A stretch of 64,000 nt of DNA, from assembly GCF_014898055.3 (NCBI RefSeq), contig NW_023605305.1, forward strand, positions 113,122,734 to 113,186,733, read 5' to 3'. The notes below the pieces were generated by a model. That model saw only the letters and a list, made by a program, of their open reading frames with translations, made no database searches and was not told the DNA's origin. The translations under genes and the position numbers were made by a program. This document shows, one piece after another, positions 24,457 through 35,245 of this stretch; the stretch's first letter is position 1, and each line of letters starts with the position of its first letter. This DNA is from Talpa occidentalis. Its lineage: Eukaryota; Chordata; Mammalia; Eulipotyphla; Talpidae.

Positions 24457-25599
24457 TTGGGAGAAAAGAACCAGGGAAGCACTTCGTAAGAAAGGGCCTA
24501 TGTAAGCAGAGCTTCAGGCAGGCAGGGCTGAAGCGTTCTCAAGACACCCGGAGGAGACCTGCTTGGCCAGAGCACAGGACATGGGGAGAGGACCAGTGAG
24601 CGAGAAGGCTAGTGGGGCTGCTGGCCGAGGGTGCATTCCTGACACTGTATTGCCCTGCTTAGGTGTTCAGATGCCTGGAGGCAGCGCAGGCCATTCCAGC
24701 CACGAGCCACCTTACAATCCCAGCAAATGACTGTCTGGTAACTATGTCTGCAAATACGGAGGGGAATGAGAATGGTATTTTGGAGGAGAAAACCAACGTA
24801 TGTTCCACCTCGATATATCCCTTTTTATAATAGTCCCATGGTTCCCTTAGCAACAGCCAGCCTGGTAAACTCAGATCCTACCAGAGTCTTCTAGAGCACA
24901 GAAAGTTGAGCCATGATAATAGCAGAGCCATGAAACTCACTCCTGTGCAAGATAAGGATGTGACATGAGGTGAGGGCTCATCAGGTGGGGAAAAAGTAAA
25001 AGTCCTCGCCTTTCGTCCCAGTGGAATATGAGAAAAGAGGAGACAGACAAAAAAGAAGTGAAGCAGTAAGACTGGCACGTGCCTTAGCAACCCCCATTCA
25101 AGCCAAATCCAAGGGTGGGAGTGGGGAGACTGACAGGGGGGGCTTCTCTGCATCCTTGGGGGTGGCTGCATCAAAGTGAAAATAGCATCTATATACGAGG
25201 CAGTAAGAGGTGTGAGTTCATGTCTCCAGACTTCCCTTCTGTGGTGTGTCAGGGACTCGGAGGCACACCCCTTCCTTCACAGGGATGGCAGGGTGACCCT
25301 GACATGCTGGAGGAGTAGCCTGGGCAGGAGTCAAGCAGGGCACCTGAACGAGACCCAAGGCAAGACTGAGCCAGCCAGGGGGGCCAGTTGCTCAAGATGG
25401 AGACACAGTTAAAAGCACACACTCAGATCTGCTCGTAGTAGAACATACGGACACAAGGACCTGCCCGGCCGAGACCTCCACTGCAGAGGCCAGAGAGGCC
25501 TGGAGAACAGCGCAGAGACCAGCAGCAGCCATAAGGTGGACACAGAAGCCCACACCTCCCCCCTGCACCCACACATACATCCAGAAGCCATCGAGATTA

Positions 25600-25945
25600 G
25601 TGGATGAGAGGAAGAAATCTGGGGACAAAAAACAAAAACTGATCATTTACCCCAAATAAGTCAAGTTGCATGACATGAGATCTCACCCAAACAGACCTGC
25701 AAAGTTTACATTCCCTCTACCTCAACCTAGAGGTCAAAGCTTCTTAGGAAAATCAGCCACTGAATGGAGGCACCTAGAGAGGAAGGGGGAGGGAGACACA
25801 AGGGAGGAGGGAGCACGGGACTCTGGTGGTGGACTCTGGTGTGGGAGCACCGTGGGAACACAGCGCCCGAGAGGGGATCCTCTTCTTCTGAAACATCAAC
25901 AGTGATGTGAACCAAGGTTACATCAATAAAAAACATTTTTGAAAA
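25600..25945 (+). other. Possible old LINE-1 3' UTR remnant (uncertain)
   Basis: A purine-rich segment ending gtgaaccaaggttacatcaa and taaaaaac resembles the end of the older L1 at 10325 (aataaaccaatgtttcctc). No ORF2 sequence precedes it. It may equally be unique intron sequence. Confidence 0.3.
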
Positions 25946-26369
25946 ATTAACTACAGAAAATTACATATTATCTAATTTGTGTCACATGTGTTAATGTCAC
26001 GATAACGTGACGACATTCTATAATGGCATATCTGCTCTCTACATGCTCTACATTATAGATCACGTAGATGTTAGACACATTCACATAGGCCACATGCCCA
26101 CATTTACGTATGTCAGGCACATTTGAGAAGTCAATTTTCAACCCTGCGCCACATTCATGACGATGAATTAGACCTGATATAACTGCATAACTTCTCCATT
26201 GTAGTCCAATCACCAATGTCTCTTGACCAAACAACTCTAAATAACTTTCAAACAGATCTTCCTTTGTCCACGCCTGGCCCTGTCCAGTATCGTGTCTACA
26301 CAGCAACCAACATGGTCTTTGTTAACACATACTTGGATCACGTTGTCCTCTACAGTGACGACCAACAGG

Positions 26370-26890
26370 CTCAGAATTGAACCCAAACTCCTGCTTGGCC
26401 CTGCGGGGCCAGCAAGTCTTGGTTCCTGCCTCTCCATGCCAGCCAACGCTCCTCACTCGGTCCACAGGCTCAGCCAAGCTGAGCTGCTCCTTGCCTGGAA
26501 GGGGCCAAACTCTCCCGGCTCAGGCCCCCCACAGTCACTGTCCCCCCAGACAATAGTCCTCTCCTCTGCCCTTCACATCATCATCTTGCTGATTCCTCAT
26601 CTCCTCACTTTAAATATTATCTCCTGAAAGAGGTCTAACCATCCCTCCCAAGTATAATTCTGCTACTCCCTTTAGCTGCAGTCTCCTTAATTCTCTTTGC
26701 TCCTAACTCAGTTAATACTTATATATTTATTTCATTGTTTACAAATTTACTCTTTGTCTCTCTCCCTGGAAGACCTAGATAGGACGTAGGTCTGCCTGAC
26801 ACGCCATTCACTCAGCAGAGCAAGCTATCACGCACAGTCCCTGCTCAATATCTGTTCAATGAATGAGTGAGTGAATGAGTGAATGATGAT
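26370..26890 (+). mobile_element. L2 LINE 3' end with degenerate TGAA tail
   Basis: The plus strand follows the L2 3' end order: aattgaacccaaactcctgc, ctcatctcctcactttaaat, ctcctgaaagaggtctaacc, tctctccctggaagacctag, ctgctcaatatctgttcaat, then gaatgagtgagtgaatgagt. It is diverged but continuous over about 500 bp. Confidence 0.75.
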
Positions 26891-27235
26891 GTGGGAAACA
26901 AGGATGATGAATCCCAGAGCCATAACAAGGCTTGAAGAATATAAACCAAACAACTCCCTCGATCCTATTTGTTTCCCTGAAGCCACTACAGACAAAGTCT
27001 TAAATTTTGTCTGTCCGGGTAGAGCAAGATCTGTACTATCCTGTGCAGCTAAAGCTGTTCCACAACAGCCATGTTCAAACAGGGGCCAATGATAGTGAGG
27101 ACACATGGAAAATGCAAGATCATGAGCACAATTCTCGCTGATTTTATTTCCATGACATTGTAGTGATTAGTGTAATCAGAGTTATTAACGGCTACAGCAC
27201 ACGAGGGGGTGGCTGTTGGCTTGCCACTATTAATC

Positions 27236-27663
27236 TTTTTTTTAATAATAAATTTTATTTTTATATTCCCCATACAATTGCAACCCCCCCATTCTGACCC
27301 CAATCCCTCCCCTCCCGCCCCCCACCCCCCAAAAAGTGTCTCTGGTTCATAGTTTTTTGTTGATTTTGATTTTCACTTTCTTATAGTTATTCATTTTCCT
27401 GATCCCTTATTTAAGTTTTCTAGATTCCTGCTATGAGTGAGACCATCCGGTATTTTTCTTTTTCTTTCTGGCTTATTTTGCTGAGCATGATCCCTTCCAG
27501 CGCCATCCATGTTGCTGCAAATGGCATGTGTTTATCTTTTTTGATTGCTGAGTAATATTCCATGGTGTATATGGACCACATCTTCTTGATCCAGTCATCT
27601 ATTTTTGGGCATTTGGGTTGTTTCCAAAGCTTAGCTATTGTAAATAGTGCTGCTATAAACATC
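27236..27663 (-). mobile_element. LINE-1 3' end, young, 5'-truncated
   Basis: On the minus strand it encodes FIAALFTIAKLWKQPKCPKI, then WMALEGIMLSKISQKEKEKY, stop, then a 3' UTR with a G-rich block (visible on plus as a C-rich tract at 27285-27332) and taaaaataaaattt before poly(A). It is nearly identical by eye to the plus-strand copy at 32836 and points the opposite way in the same intron. Short direct repeats (ttaatc) flank it. Confidence 0.9.
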
Positions 27664-28076
27664 TTAATCATTTTCACTGCTTTTTGCCTAGTAACACAAA
27701 GCAGTTAATAAACGAGGTACACTTCACAATGCACATAGATAGATATAGCAGATAGAAATAGCATGACCTACAAAGACAATGAAACTCAACTATCCTACCC
27801 ATGGTTTTACAGCACCTAGGCCAAGAGCCCTTCCCTTAGGAACACTCCTCATTATTTTGTTTTTATTTTTTATCATACTGTTGGCAATGTATTCCATCAG
27901 GATTTTTAAAAGTCCATATTTTTTTAAAAATTCTGCACTGATTTGATTGGAAAGTTAGAGCAAAACTGACTCAGTAGCTTAGGATATAATGAGTGAGTCA
28001 GAAATCCTATAGGATTTGCTGACGCAGAACTGGCTGTGGTTTCAGGCTTTCTATCTAGTTCATGTAGCCAATTATC

Positions 28077-28210
28077 GTCCTCAGCAGTGTCTTCCTCAGC
28101 CGTCTGCCTATTCTGCTCCCTCCTCTGTCTCTGGTGAATCCTCTCACCCTCCCGCACCTCTGACCTGTACCCCAGTTCTTGTATAAATAAATAAATCTTA
28201 AAAAAAAAAG
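28077..28210 (+). mobile_element. tRNA-derived SINE, 5'-truncated
   Basis: Only the distal half is present: cctcagcagtgtcttcctca, ctctgtctctggtgaatcct, ctcaccctcccgcacctctg, and cttgtataaataaataaatc with poly(A). The tRNA-like head is missing. Confidence 0.8.
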
Positions 28211-29129
28211 AAGTAAGACTGCATTACCTGAGCGTAACAGGATTATGACTTTTTGAAATTAATTAGCTTTCTGTTTGGAAAAAACACTAATTTTAGCAGC
28301 CTTTTCCCTTAGAGAAGAAAAGACTGCAATGAAAATTCCCTGTGCATTTCACAAGGACCTGTTTTTCCAAGAAAAACCATGAAATGTAGAGTCACCTTTA
28401 TTCCCACCTCTACCACCTTATTCTCCATGATGGGATTCTGGGCACAACATACCTTCTGAGCCAGGACCCTGCCAAGCTGGCACTGTGAGAGCAAATAATA
28501 GCAACAATAGCTTCGGTGTGCTAGCAGGCACGGAACGTGGGGTCAGTTAGCATGGGTGGGAGGAAGGAATAGGAAAAGAAGAAATAAAAGAATAAAATAG
28601 TTCATGAAAATAGAAACTCTTTGTTCACACTTTCCTACTACTTCTATCCAAAGAAGCAAACCACAGACAGATGGGGTGCTTGCTAGCAGAGGTATGGTGG
28701 CTAACCATTTATTCAGCTCTGTTCCAGCCATAGATTCAATGTTATGTACTATGAGGCAGACACAGATATCTTAGAATTGTGGAGATGAAGTGTCCTTCAT
28801 CTTAGTTTCTGAGTTTCAGAATTTTATCGATTATCTTTAACTCCCCCTCAAATATTGGAGAGATCAGAATTGGTACTCCAATGTGTTATTCTACCAAGTG
28901 AAGAGAGATAACAACTATGTCCTATCATCATTATTTCATAAATAAATGACATTTTAGTATCAAAAAATGTTTAAAAGTTCAAAATACAGTAATGTACAGT
29001 CTATGAAAATGCTTAATATATGAAAACTTCCTCCACTGTCTCTATTTGTCTCATCTCTCAGGGAACCAGAAAAATAACTTCTCTGTAGATGGGGAACTGA
29101 GAAGCACCAATTCACACCAAGCCACCATT

Positions 29130-29240
29130 TTGCAGATGAGGTGAGTGAGTGGTGAAAGGTAGTGGAGGCAGGTCTGCAGGGACACGGAGGTGGGTCTAGA
29201 ACCCAAGTCTCTTAACTTGTGCTCTGGTGTGTTCTACCAT
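29130..29240 (-). mobile_element. MIR fragment
   Basis: Antisense MIR core: ccattttgcagatgaggtga, then agaacccaagtctcttaact. Short and diverged. Confidence 0.55.
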
Positions 29241-30189
29241 GGCTCACTGATTTGATTGTTATAGAAGATGAAACATTCTCCTCAAAAAGCTCAAAATATG
29301 GAAAGGACAATAAGACACAGACATATACAGAATAAGGGAATGTTCATTGGCAGCTGAAAATTGCAAGGAAGCTTGTCAGGGTCGGAATTTGCACTAAACC
29401 TGAAGCATAGAAGGAATTCAGACAGATAAAGACAAAGGGTTTCTAGAACATCTACAGAACATGCAAAAGCTAAAGTACTAACAATAGTGAAAACTGAACT
29501 AGATTGCTCAGCTCTTGTGGCTGTGCAATGAAGATGAACAGAAAATGTGCCTAGAAATGCAGCTGGTCATTAGCCACAGACAATCCCAATGCAAAGACTT
29601 GGGAGCCTGGATTTTTTTATTCCCCGGGCACCAAGGATTCATGATGATTTTGGACAGAGAAATGATGCTTTGGGAACATTCATCCAGAAATAAGCATATG
29701 TAATGACTCCCGAGACACAGGGCTTACTGTCCACGTGACTGTGTTAAGTGCTCATGGGTCAGAATGGGGGAGGCAGGCCCAGAACAAGGCAGAAGCAAGG
29801 GGATCAGGAAGACAATATCCCTTCAGTAGAAGCAACGGAATTTAGTGACAGATTGGATGGGGAGAGATTCTGGTGTCTGTCCTAGGTGACAAGACTGAGG
29901 TCAACGGGAAACACATTTGAACAACGGAGAGGTCTGGGAAGAGTCACAAACAAACAGCAAAGTTTGGGGTACTTTGTGTACCAGCCGCAAAATACCCACT
30001 TCTCAAGGGTGGACTTGCTAACGCTGTGTTGATCTGAATGTTGTGGGCATTAAAACATCTTTCACAGACATGAACAAGCCAATCAGTTTCAATCCTTGAA
30101 AATCATGTGTCAGTTGCCTCTGTTTGCTAAAAATAACTGCTCCCAACCCTCATTAAATAGCATGCAGGAAGTAAAGGAGGGAGAAATCA

Positions 30190-30295
30190 TAATTTCAGAG
30201 CTAACAGACCTTAGAAAGCATAGGTCAGGGGCCCATTTCCTTGAAGAAGAAACAGAAGCCCAGAAAAACAAAATAAGTTGCTTACAGCGACATAC
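30190..30295 (-). mobile_element. Ancient mammalian repeat, MIR-like or old DNA transposon
   Basis: The segment reads agagctaacagaccttagaa, then ttccttgaagaagaaacaga and agcccagaaaaacaaaataa. This resembles the common ancient motif with accttagagatcatctag and gaggaaactgaggccca. Family not resolved by eye. Confidence 0.4.
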
Positions 30296-30902
30296 ATAAC
30301 CACAGAAAAAATTACGACCAAAGCCCAAGTCTCCGAACACCTCGCCTGGCTCTCGGTGAAGCGAGACACTGCCTTTCCTTGGGAAGACTCAGCACATTTT
30401 GTTTCAACTTCACTCCTTCCATATTCTTTCCTTCACTGCATTTCTCCCAACAAGTTCCTGAGAACTTACCACTGACTTTTTTCCTTTAGATGCCTTCGTA
30501 GGCCTCCGAACCATTCCCTTGAAAAGAAATATATGAAGCAAAATATTTTGCCATAAGTGTTGATTATTTTCATTCTAGGAGGTTGAGGGAAATGAGAACA
30601 GGAATAGGTGGATAGAGCTGTCAAAAGAGAACAGTTTATGGTACTTGGCATCTTCATGATGCCAAGAATGAAAACCATTGTTAGGTAACACCTCTCACTC
30701 TCAGGACAGACTTCAGGATCCCCGGGGGAAGACCTGGGGTTAGTACACATGATTCTAAAGCACTGTATTATACTAAACCTTATCTACATAGCCACAGGGA
30801 ATGTTAAGCAATCATGCCTGCTAATTTATCCAGGGACTTGTTAAACAGGCAAAGCTGCTATCTTGATTTCAAAATGCACAGAATTGAGGATGACTCAGCT
30901 AC

Positions 30903-31168
30903 TTTTTTTTTTTAAGATTTATTTATTTATACAAGAACTGGAGTACAGGCCAGAGTCGCAGGAGGGTGAGAGAACCCACCAGAGACAGAGTGGGGAACAG
31001 AACAGGCAGACTGAGGAAAACACTGCTGAGGGGAGCAGCAGGCGAGACAGGGGAGGTCTGTCTCACCATGTGGGTTTCTCTCTGGCCAGCTGGGAATCAA
31101 ACCGGCACTGCTGAGGCTGCCGACAGGTCCCCACACTGCGCTCAACCCATTGAGCCACCGGGGAGGCC
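30903..31168 (-). mobile_element. tRNA-derived SINE, bat Rhin-1-like
   Basis: The reverse strand carries the full element: head gggcctccccggtggctcaa, a moderately diverged B-box-like region (ggtttgattcccagc), ctgctcccctcagcagtgtt, ctctgtctctggtgggttct, and tail cttgtataaataaataaatc with poly(A) (plus-strand T run at 30903). I see no clear target duplication. Confidence 0.88.
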
Positions 31169-32319
31169 CTCACCAACTTTGAATTTCAGCATAACATGAA
31201 CTCACCAACAGGACAGGAAGACAAAGATCAAAGGTGTTCCCTTTCGAGTATAATTCCTCCGTGAGCCAGGCATCCCCACAATTCCCAATAATCCACTTTC
31301 TCTTTAAAGAAGAATTTACTCTTTAAAATTTCCACGATGTCCCACTCTCCTTCGTGCCCGTGAGACCCAGCGGTACAGCAATGGCAACCAAGTGTGGTCT
31401 AAGGCCAGGACATCCTCAGGCCAGGAGACACGAGTTGAAGGGGCTAAGAAACTTAAGTATAGGCACACAATTCACGTGTGGGAATGTGAGAAAGCAAACC
31501 AGGTTTGTCCACTGTCAAATCCCAAGACCTTAAATCATGGTCTCCAACTCCCACCAAACCACCACAGTCCCCCACCCCAGTCCAGATGTATGAAATATTT
31601 AGATGAGTAGAATGTACTCAAATGATGTCAAAGGATGAGATAAAATAGGAGCAGAGAAGGGACTACAAGTAGCCACATTTCCTTCTCACTGTGATTTACA
31701 AATTTCTAGGTTCAATTTGGGTTAACACGTCAGCTCTCCTGGCTCCAGAACTTATCTCACTGAGGAAATAGAGTATTCTTCAGTGTTCTAGTTTGCTCTA
31801 CTAACTAAATTTCAAGGTGGGAATATTTAATGCCACATTCTGCCTTTATGAGAAACTGATGATTAAAGTAAAGGCTAGGGTGGTCTTGGGAAGGCCAGCC
31901 AGTGACCCAAAGAGCTTAGATTCTTATTTTCTTCTTCTGATCCAAAATTAATTCCAAATTTCCAGGTGCCCCAAAGGCTATGTCTATATTGCTGCTTTAT
32001 CCTGTATCAGAGTAAAAAAATCTTAATTATTAAAAGTTGCTGTAGGAATCTTCCAAGGCCTCTGCAATTTTACCATCTAGGGAGTTTAGGAGGATTGAAT
32101 TATTTTTAATTAGCACCCAAAAGAAACTAAAGCTTTTCTATTTTGAAGCAAATGTAACAGCCACAAGGAAAATCTAAAGTTGGGAACTCTTTACCGTTGT
32201 TGAGAAATCTCAACAGCCATATAGTACTTAACATTTAAGTTCTATCTTCTTTCTGAAGATAAAAAGAAAGGAATTTTATCCAGAATTGCTATGAAAGATA
32301 GAAATAGCCTTTCCTTGTG

Positions 32320-32400
32320 AACCAAAGATTATGTACCATACCTCTCTATGCCCGGAACATTGTCAGTACTTCATAAGTTATTTGCTAAATCAATGTTTTT
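32320..32400 (+). mobile_element. L2-like 3' end remnant
   Basis: Short piece resembling the L2 terminal block: ctatgcccggaacattgtca, then gtacttcataagttatttgc. Low-confidence by-eye match. Confidence 0.35.
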
Positions 32401-32835
32401 CCTTTAATGCTTTCATGGTCAGAGTACTAAAGACAGTATGCCATGCAAAAAGTATTGAATATTGTCATAAAAGTTGATTTTGTTCCAAGGAGACCCCAAA
32501 TACAATGATGCAGACTTTCAAAAAAATAAACAAAATCTCTATTTCAGAAAAGGACTAGTTTTCTGAAACACACTGTCCATACCTCTGTCATTTAATTATT
32601 TTACTGAATTATCAGTATGTGTCTTTGCGCAACTGAAACTTTTTCTTAAAGTAGAAATATGTGAATCAGCTCTATTTCTCTACTAGGTTTGGAACATTTT
32701 AAGTTCCCAATCAATACTGATGGCATGACTGAACTTATAATAGACGTAAAAACATACAGATCTTAGGCTGTAGCTGGTGATCACATGAAGTTCAATTTAG
32801 TCTGAAATTCGTGGCTCTTAAAGTTTGAGGAGCTG

Positions 32836-33232
32836 AAGCTTTGGAAACAACCCAAATGCCCAAAAGTAGATGACTGGATCAAGAAGATGTGGTACATATA
32901 CACCATGGAATATTACTCAGCATTCAAAAAAGATAAACACATGCAATTTGCAGCAACATGGATGGCGCTGGAAGGGATCATGCTCAGCGAAATAAGCCAA
33001 AAAGAAAAAGAAAAATACCGGATGGTCTCACTCATAGCAGGAATCTAGAAAACTTAAATAAGGGACCAGGAAAATGAATATAAGAAAGTGAAAATCAAAA
33101 TCAACAAAAAACTATGAACCAGAGACACTTTTTGGGGGGTGGGGGGCGGGAGGGGAAGAATTGGGGTCAGAATGGGGCGTTTGCAATTGTATGGGGGAAT
33201 ATAAAAATAAAATTTAAGATTAAAAAAAAAAA
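32836..33232 (+). mobile_element. LINE-1 3' end, young, 5'-truncated, with perfect target duplication
   Basis: Insertion of about 397 bp flanked by an identical 16 bp duplication (aaagtttgaggagctg at 32820-32835 and 33233-33248). It begins inside the ORF2 C-terminus (tttggaaacaacccaaatgc), ends ORF2 at a TAG after GGI-like residues, carries a G-rich 3' UTR block near 33131-33155 and ends in poly(A). The perfect duplication and near identity with 27236 imply recent L1 activity. Confidence 0.95.
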
Positions 33233-33623
33233 AAAGTTTGAGGAGCTGGATGACTTTGAGGGGGCCTGGTGGGGGCCACGCAGAATATGGTAGGTAGGAG
33301 GAAAAGATCTTCCAAGTCTCGGAACTTACAGATGAATTGCAGGTATGAGCACATACTAGGACGCAGCAGAGACCATACACGAAAGCCCAAGTACAAAAGG
33401 ACATGAAATCGACTTAGGAGGCTCTGTCATCTTGGTCAAAGACCTTGTCTCTGATCTAAATCTGGATGATGCCAGCAGCTTCTAGGCATTACCATGTTGT
33501 CATCACCAAAGTCATGTGTGCACTGCAAGACAGGTGTCTCTTATTCCATCTCCTCAATGCCATGTACAAGGACTAAGCATTTCTCACCAAAAGCATAAAC
33601 AAGCTCCTTTAAAAGCAGATGCA

Positions 33624-33882
33624 GGGTCTCCCCGGTGGCGCAGTGGTTGAGCGCTGGGCTGTGAAGCTCTGCAGCGCCGGTTCGATCTCCGGCTGCCGGG
33701 TGAGGGTCCCACATGGCGCGCAGACCTCTCCTGCCGCCCGCTGCTCCCCTCAGCAGTGCAGTTCATCACTCTGCCTGCTCTGCTCTCCCCTCTGGCTCTG
33801 GTGAATTCTCTCACCCTCCCAACCCTCACTTCTGACTGTACCCGGTGCTTGTATAAATAAATAAATAAATCTAAAAAAAAAA
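33624..33882 (+). mobile_element. tRNA-derived SINE, young subfamily, adjacent to exon D donor
   Basis: The head gggtctccccggtggcgcag has an intact B-box-like ggttcgatctccggct; the body is ctcctgccgcccgctgctcc and ctggctctggtgaattctct; the tail is cttgtataaataaataaata with poly(A) ending at 33882. Only a short atgcag direct repeat flanks it. It is antisense to TBX15, and its tail lies 31 bp beyond the exon D splice donor. Confidence 0.92.
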
Positions 33883-33913
33883 TGCAGCAGGAAACTCAAG
33901 GGCAGCCCCTTAC

Positions 33914-34081
33914 CTGCTGGTTCTGATAGGCTGTGACTGTGGTGAACACCGTCTCAGGAAAGTTGAACGTCTTCACCCCATCCCCCACAGGGACAGGCTT
34001 GGTGGGTGAAAGGTCACTGCTGAAATCCTTGCGAATCACGTGAACGCGAGGCTGGTATTTGTGCATTGAGTGCAGGATGAT
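33914..34081 (-). CDS. TBX15: TBX15 coding exon D: T-box beta-strands and start of the YQN motif
   Basis: The 168 bp minus-strand exon is exactly 56 codons, phase 0 at both ends, between a cattgcag acceptor and a CAG/gtaagg donor. It encodes [40 protein letters not shown] and [16 protein letters not shown]. The [12 protein letters not shown] and FPETxFxxVTAYQN blocks are universal T-box motifs. The variable loop [20 protein letters not shown] is the best TBX15/TBX18 discriminator here and matches TBX15 as I know it. Because it is symmetrical in phase, skipping it would keep frame but remove an essential part of the DNA-binding fold. A young SINE begins 31 bp past its donor. Confidence 0.97.
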
Positions 34082-35073
34082 CTGCAATGACAAGGGGACA
34101 CCATGCCAGGCCTGGCTCGAAGGTCCACGCAGCTTTTTAAGCTCTCGTGCACTATCAATCACAGGAAAGAAGCATCAGGAGAGCAGGGATTGTTGGCGGG
34201 ATGTGCAGGGAACTGGAAATGAGCATCCTTGCTCAAGGCAGGAAGGGCTACGTGATCGGATCGTGTTACGTGAACCAGGCAGCAGAGCGTCCCGGTCACA
34301 AGTGGTGGGTGGGCTGTTTGCTCTCACTGGGTCAGGACAGAACGACTGTCTGGGCTCCAGTAGACAACGCTCCACTACAATGTCTCAATCTCAGACAGGT
34401 GTCAGTTGCCTCCTGCTTCAAGTTTGCAGCATGAGCTCATGGTGTTTTTAAGTCCTGCAGGCTAGGGCTCCGTTGCTGAACTCACAGGCATTGTCTTAGG
34501 CCAGGAGCAAGGGACTGTAAATGTGCATTCTCCTGCCCTCAAAACCTGCAGCTTCCTTCGAAATAGGAACCATGGCTTTAGCTACCTCAGTTTTCCCTGG
34601 ATTTTGTCGAGAACTCAGCGTAGGATTTACTACCAAAGATGAAGTGATAACATCAGGTTCCAGTTATACCTGGAAAGTCCTATAGGCCTCTCCTATAAAT
34701 GAGTGTGGTTTTTTGTGTTTTGACAAATTAGTCAGAATTGTCACTTTAGTTGTTTCCCTGAGTTTTTTCCCTCTGTGTTATTCTGCTGAATGCTGAGGTT
34801 TTTTCCACTTCTGTTGAATTTTCTGTATTTCTCTTTACTCCTTGACGGTAAGTCCCTGAAGCATACCCTGATAACAACCTGATGTGCAGCAGATAGTTGC
34901 TAAATGCTAGATTGGTAATAAATGGAAGTTCACAGGCGAAAAATTAGACATCGATGCTTACTTTAAAGAATCTTTACGTAAGAGATGCTTATTTTACCCA
35001 CTGGAAAAGTTGAGGCTACCCAGCTTTGGAGCAAAAAGAAAGAAGAAAAGAGAAAAGGGATTCTTTGACTCAC
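34082..35073 (-). other. TBX15: TBX15 intron between exons D and C (992 bp)
   Basis: Short intron without a young repeat. A degraded L2-like tail may occupy 34845-34935 (tgacggtaagtccctgaagc, then gctaaatgctagattggtaa). No other feature is supported. Confidence 0.85.
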
Positions 35074-35245
35074 ATGCCCTTGATCATCCAATTCGTTGTT
35101 GGTCAGCTTGAGTTTGTCGAAACTGACCACCTGTCTCATCCAAGTGTCTCCAGAAGCTAGAGAATCGGGGTGTATATAGACTCTCGGGGGCACCGGGGAG
35201 TCGGCATTGCCAGCCACCATCCACTTGGAGCTGTGATACACATAT
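35074..35245 (-). CDS. TBX15: TBX15 coding exon C: central T-box
   Basis: The 172 bp minus-strand exon lies between a cctgtctcag acceptor and a gtgagtc donor. It completes the split Arg codon and then encodes 57 residues: [40 protein letters not shown], and [17 protein letters not shown]. It ends in phase 0. These are the W-M-V-A-G-x-A-D, P-P-R-x-Y-x-H-P-D and K-L-K-L-T-N-N signatures of T-box domains. The segment SLASGDTW separates TBX15 from TBX18, which I recall as SPASGETW. The frame is intact. Only 992 bp separate it from exon D, the shortest complete intron in the window. Confidence 0.96.

Larger units (their letters stand above)
21926..33913 (-). other. TBX15: TBX15 intron between exons E and D (12.0 kb)
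   Basis: Contents: three young-type L1 tails (24110, 27236, 32836), an L2 3' end (26370-26890), a truncated SINE (28077), an antisense SINE (30903), a sense-strand young SINE ending 31 bp from exon D, MIR fragments, and otherwise unique sequence. The long stretches 21930-24100, 25950-26370 and 31170-32320 show no gene or repeat that I recognise. Confidence 0.85.
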
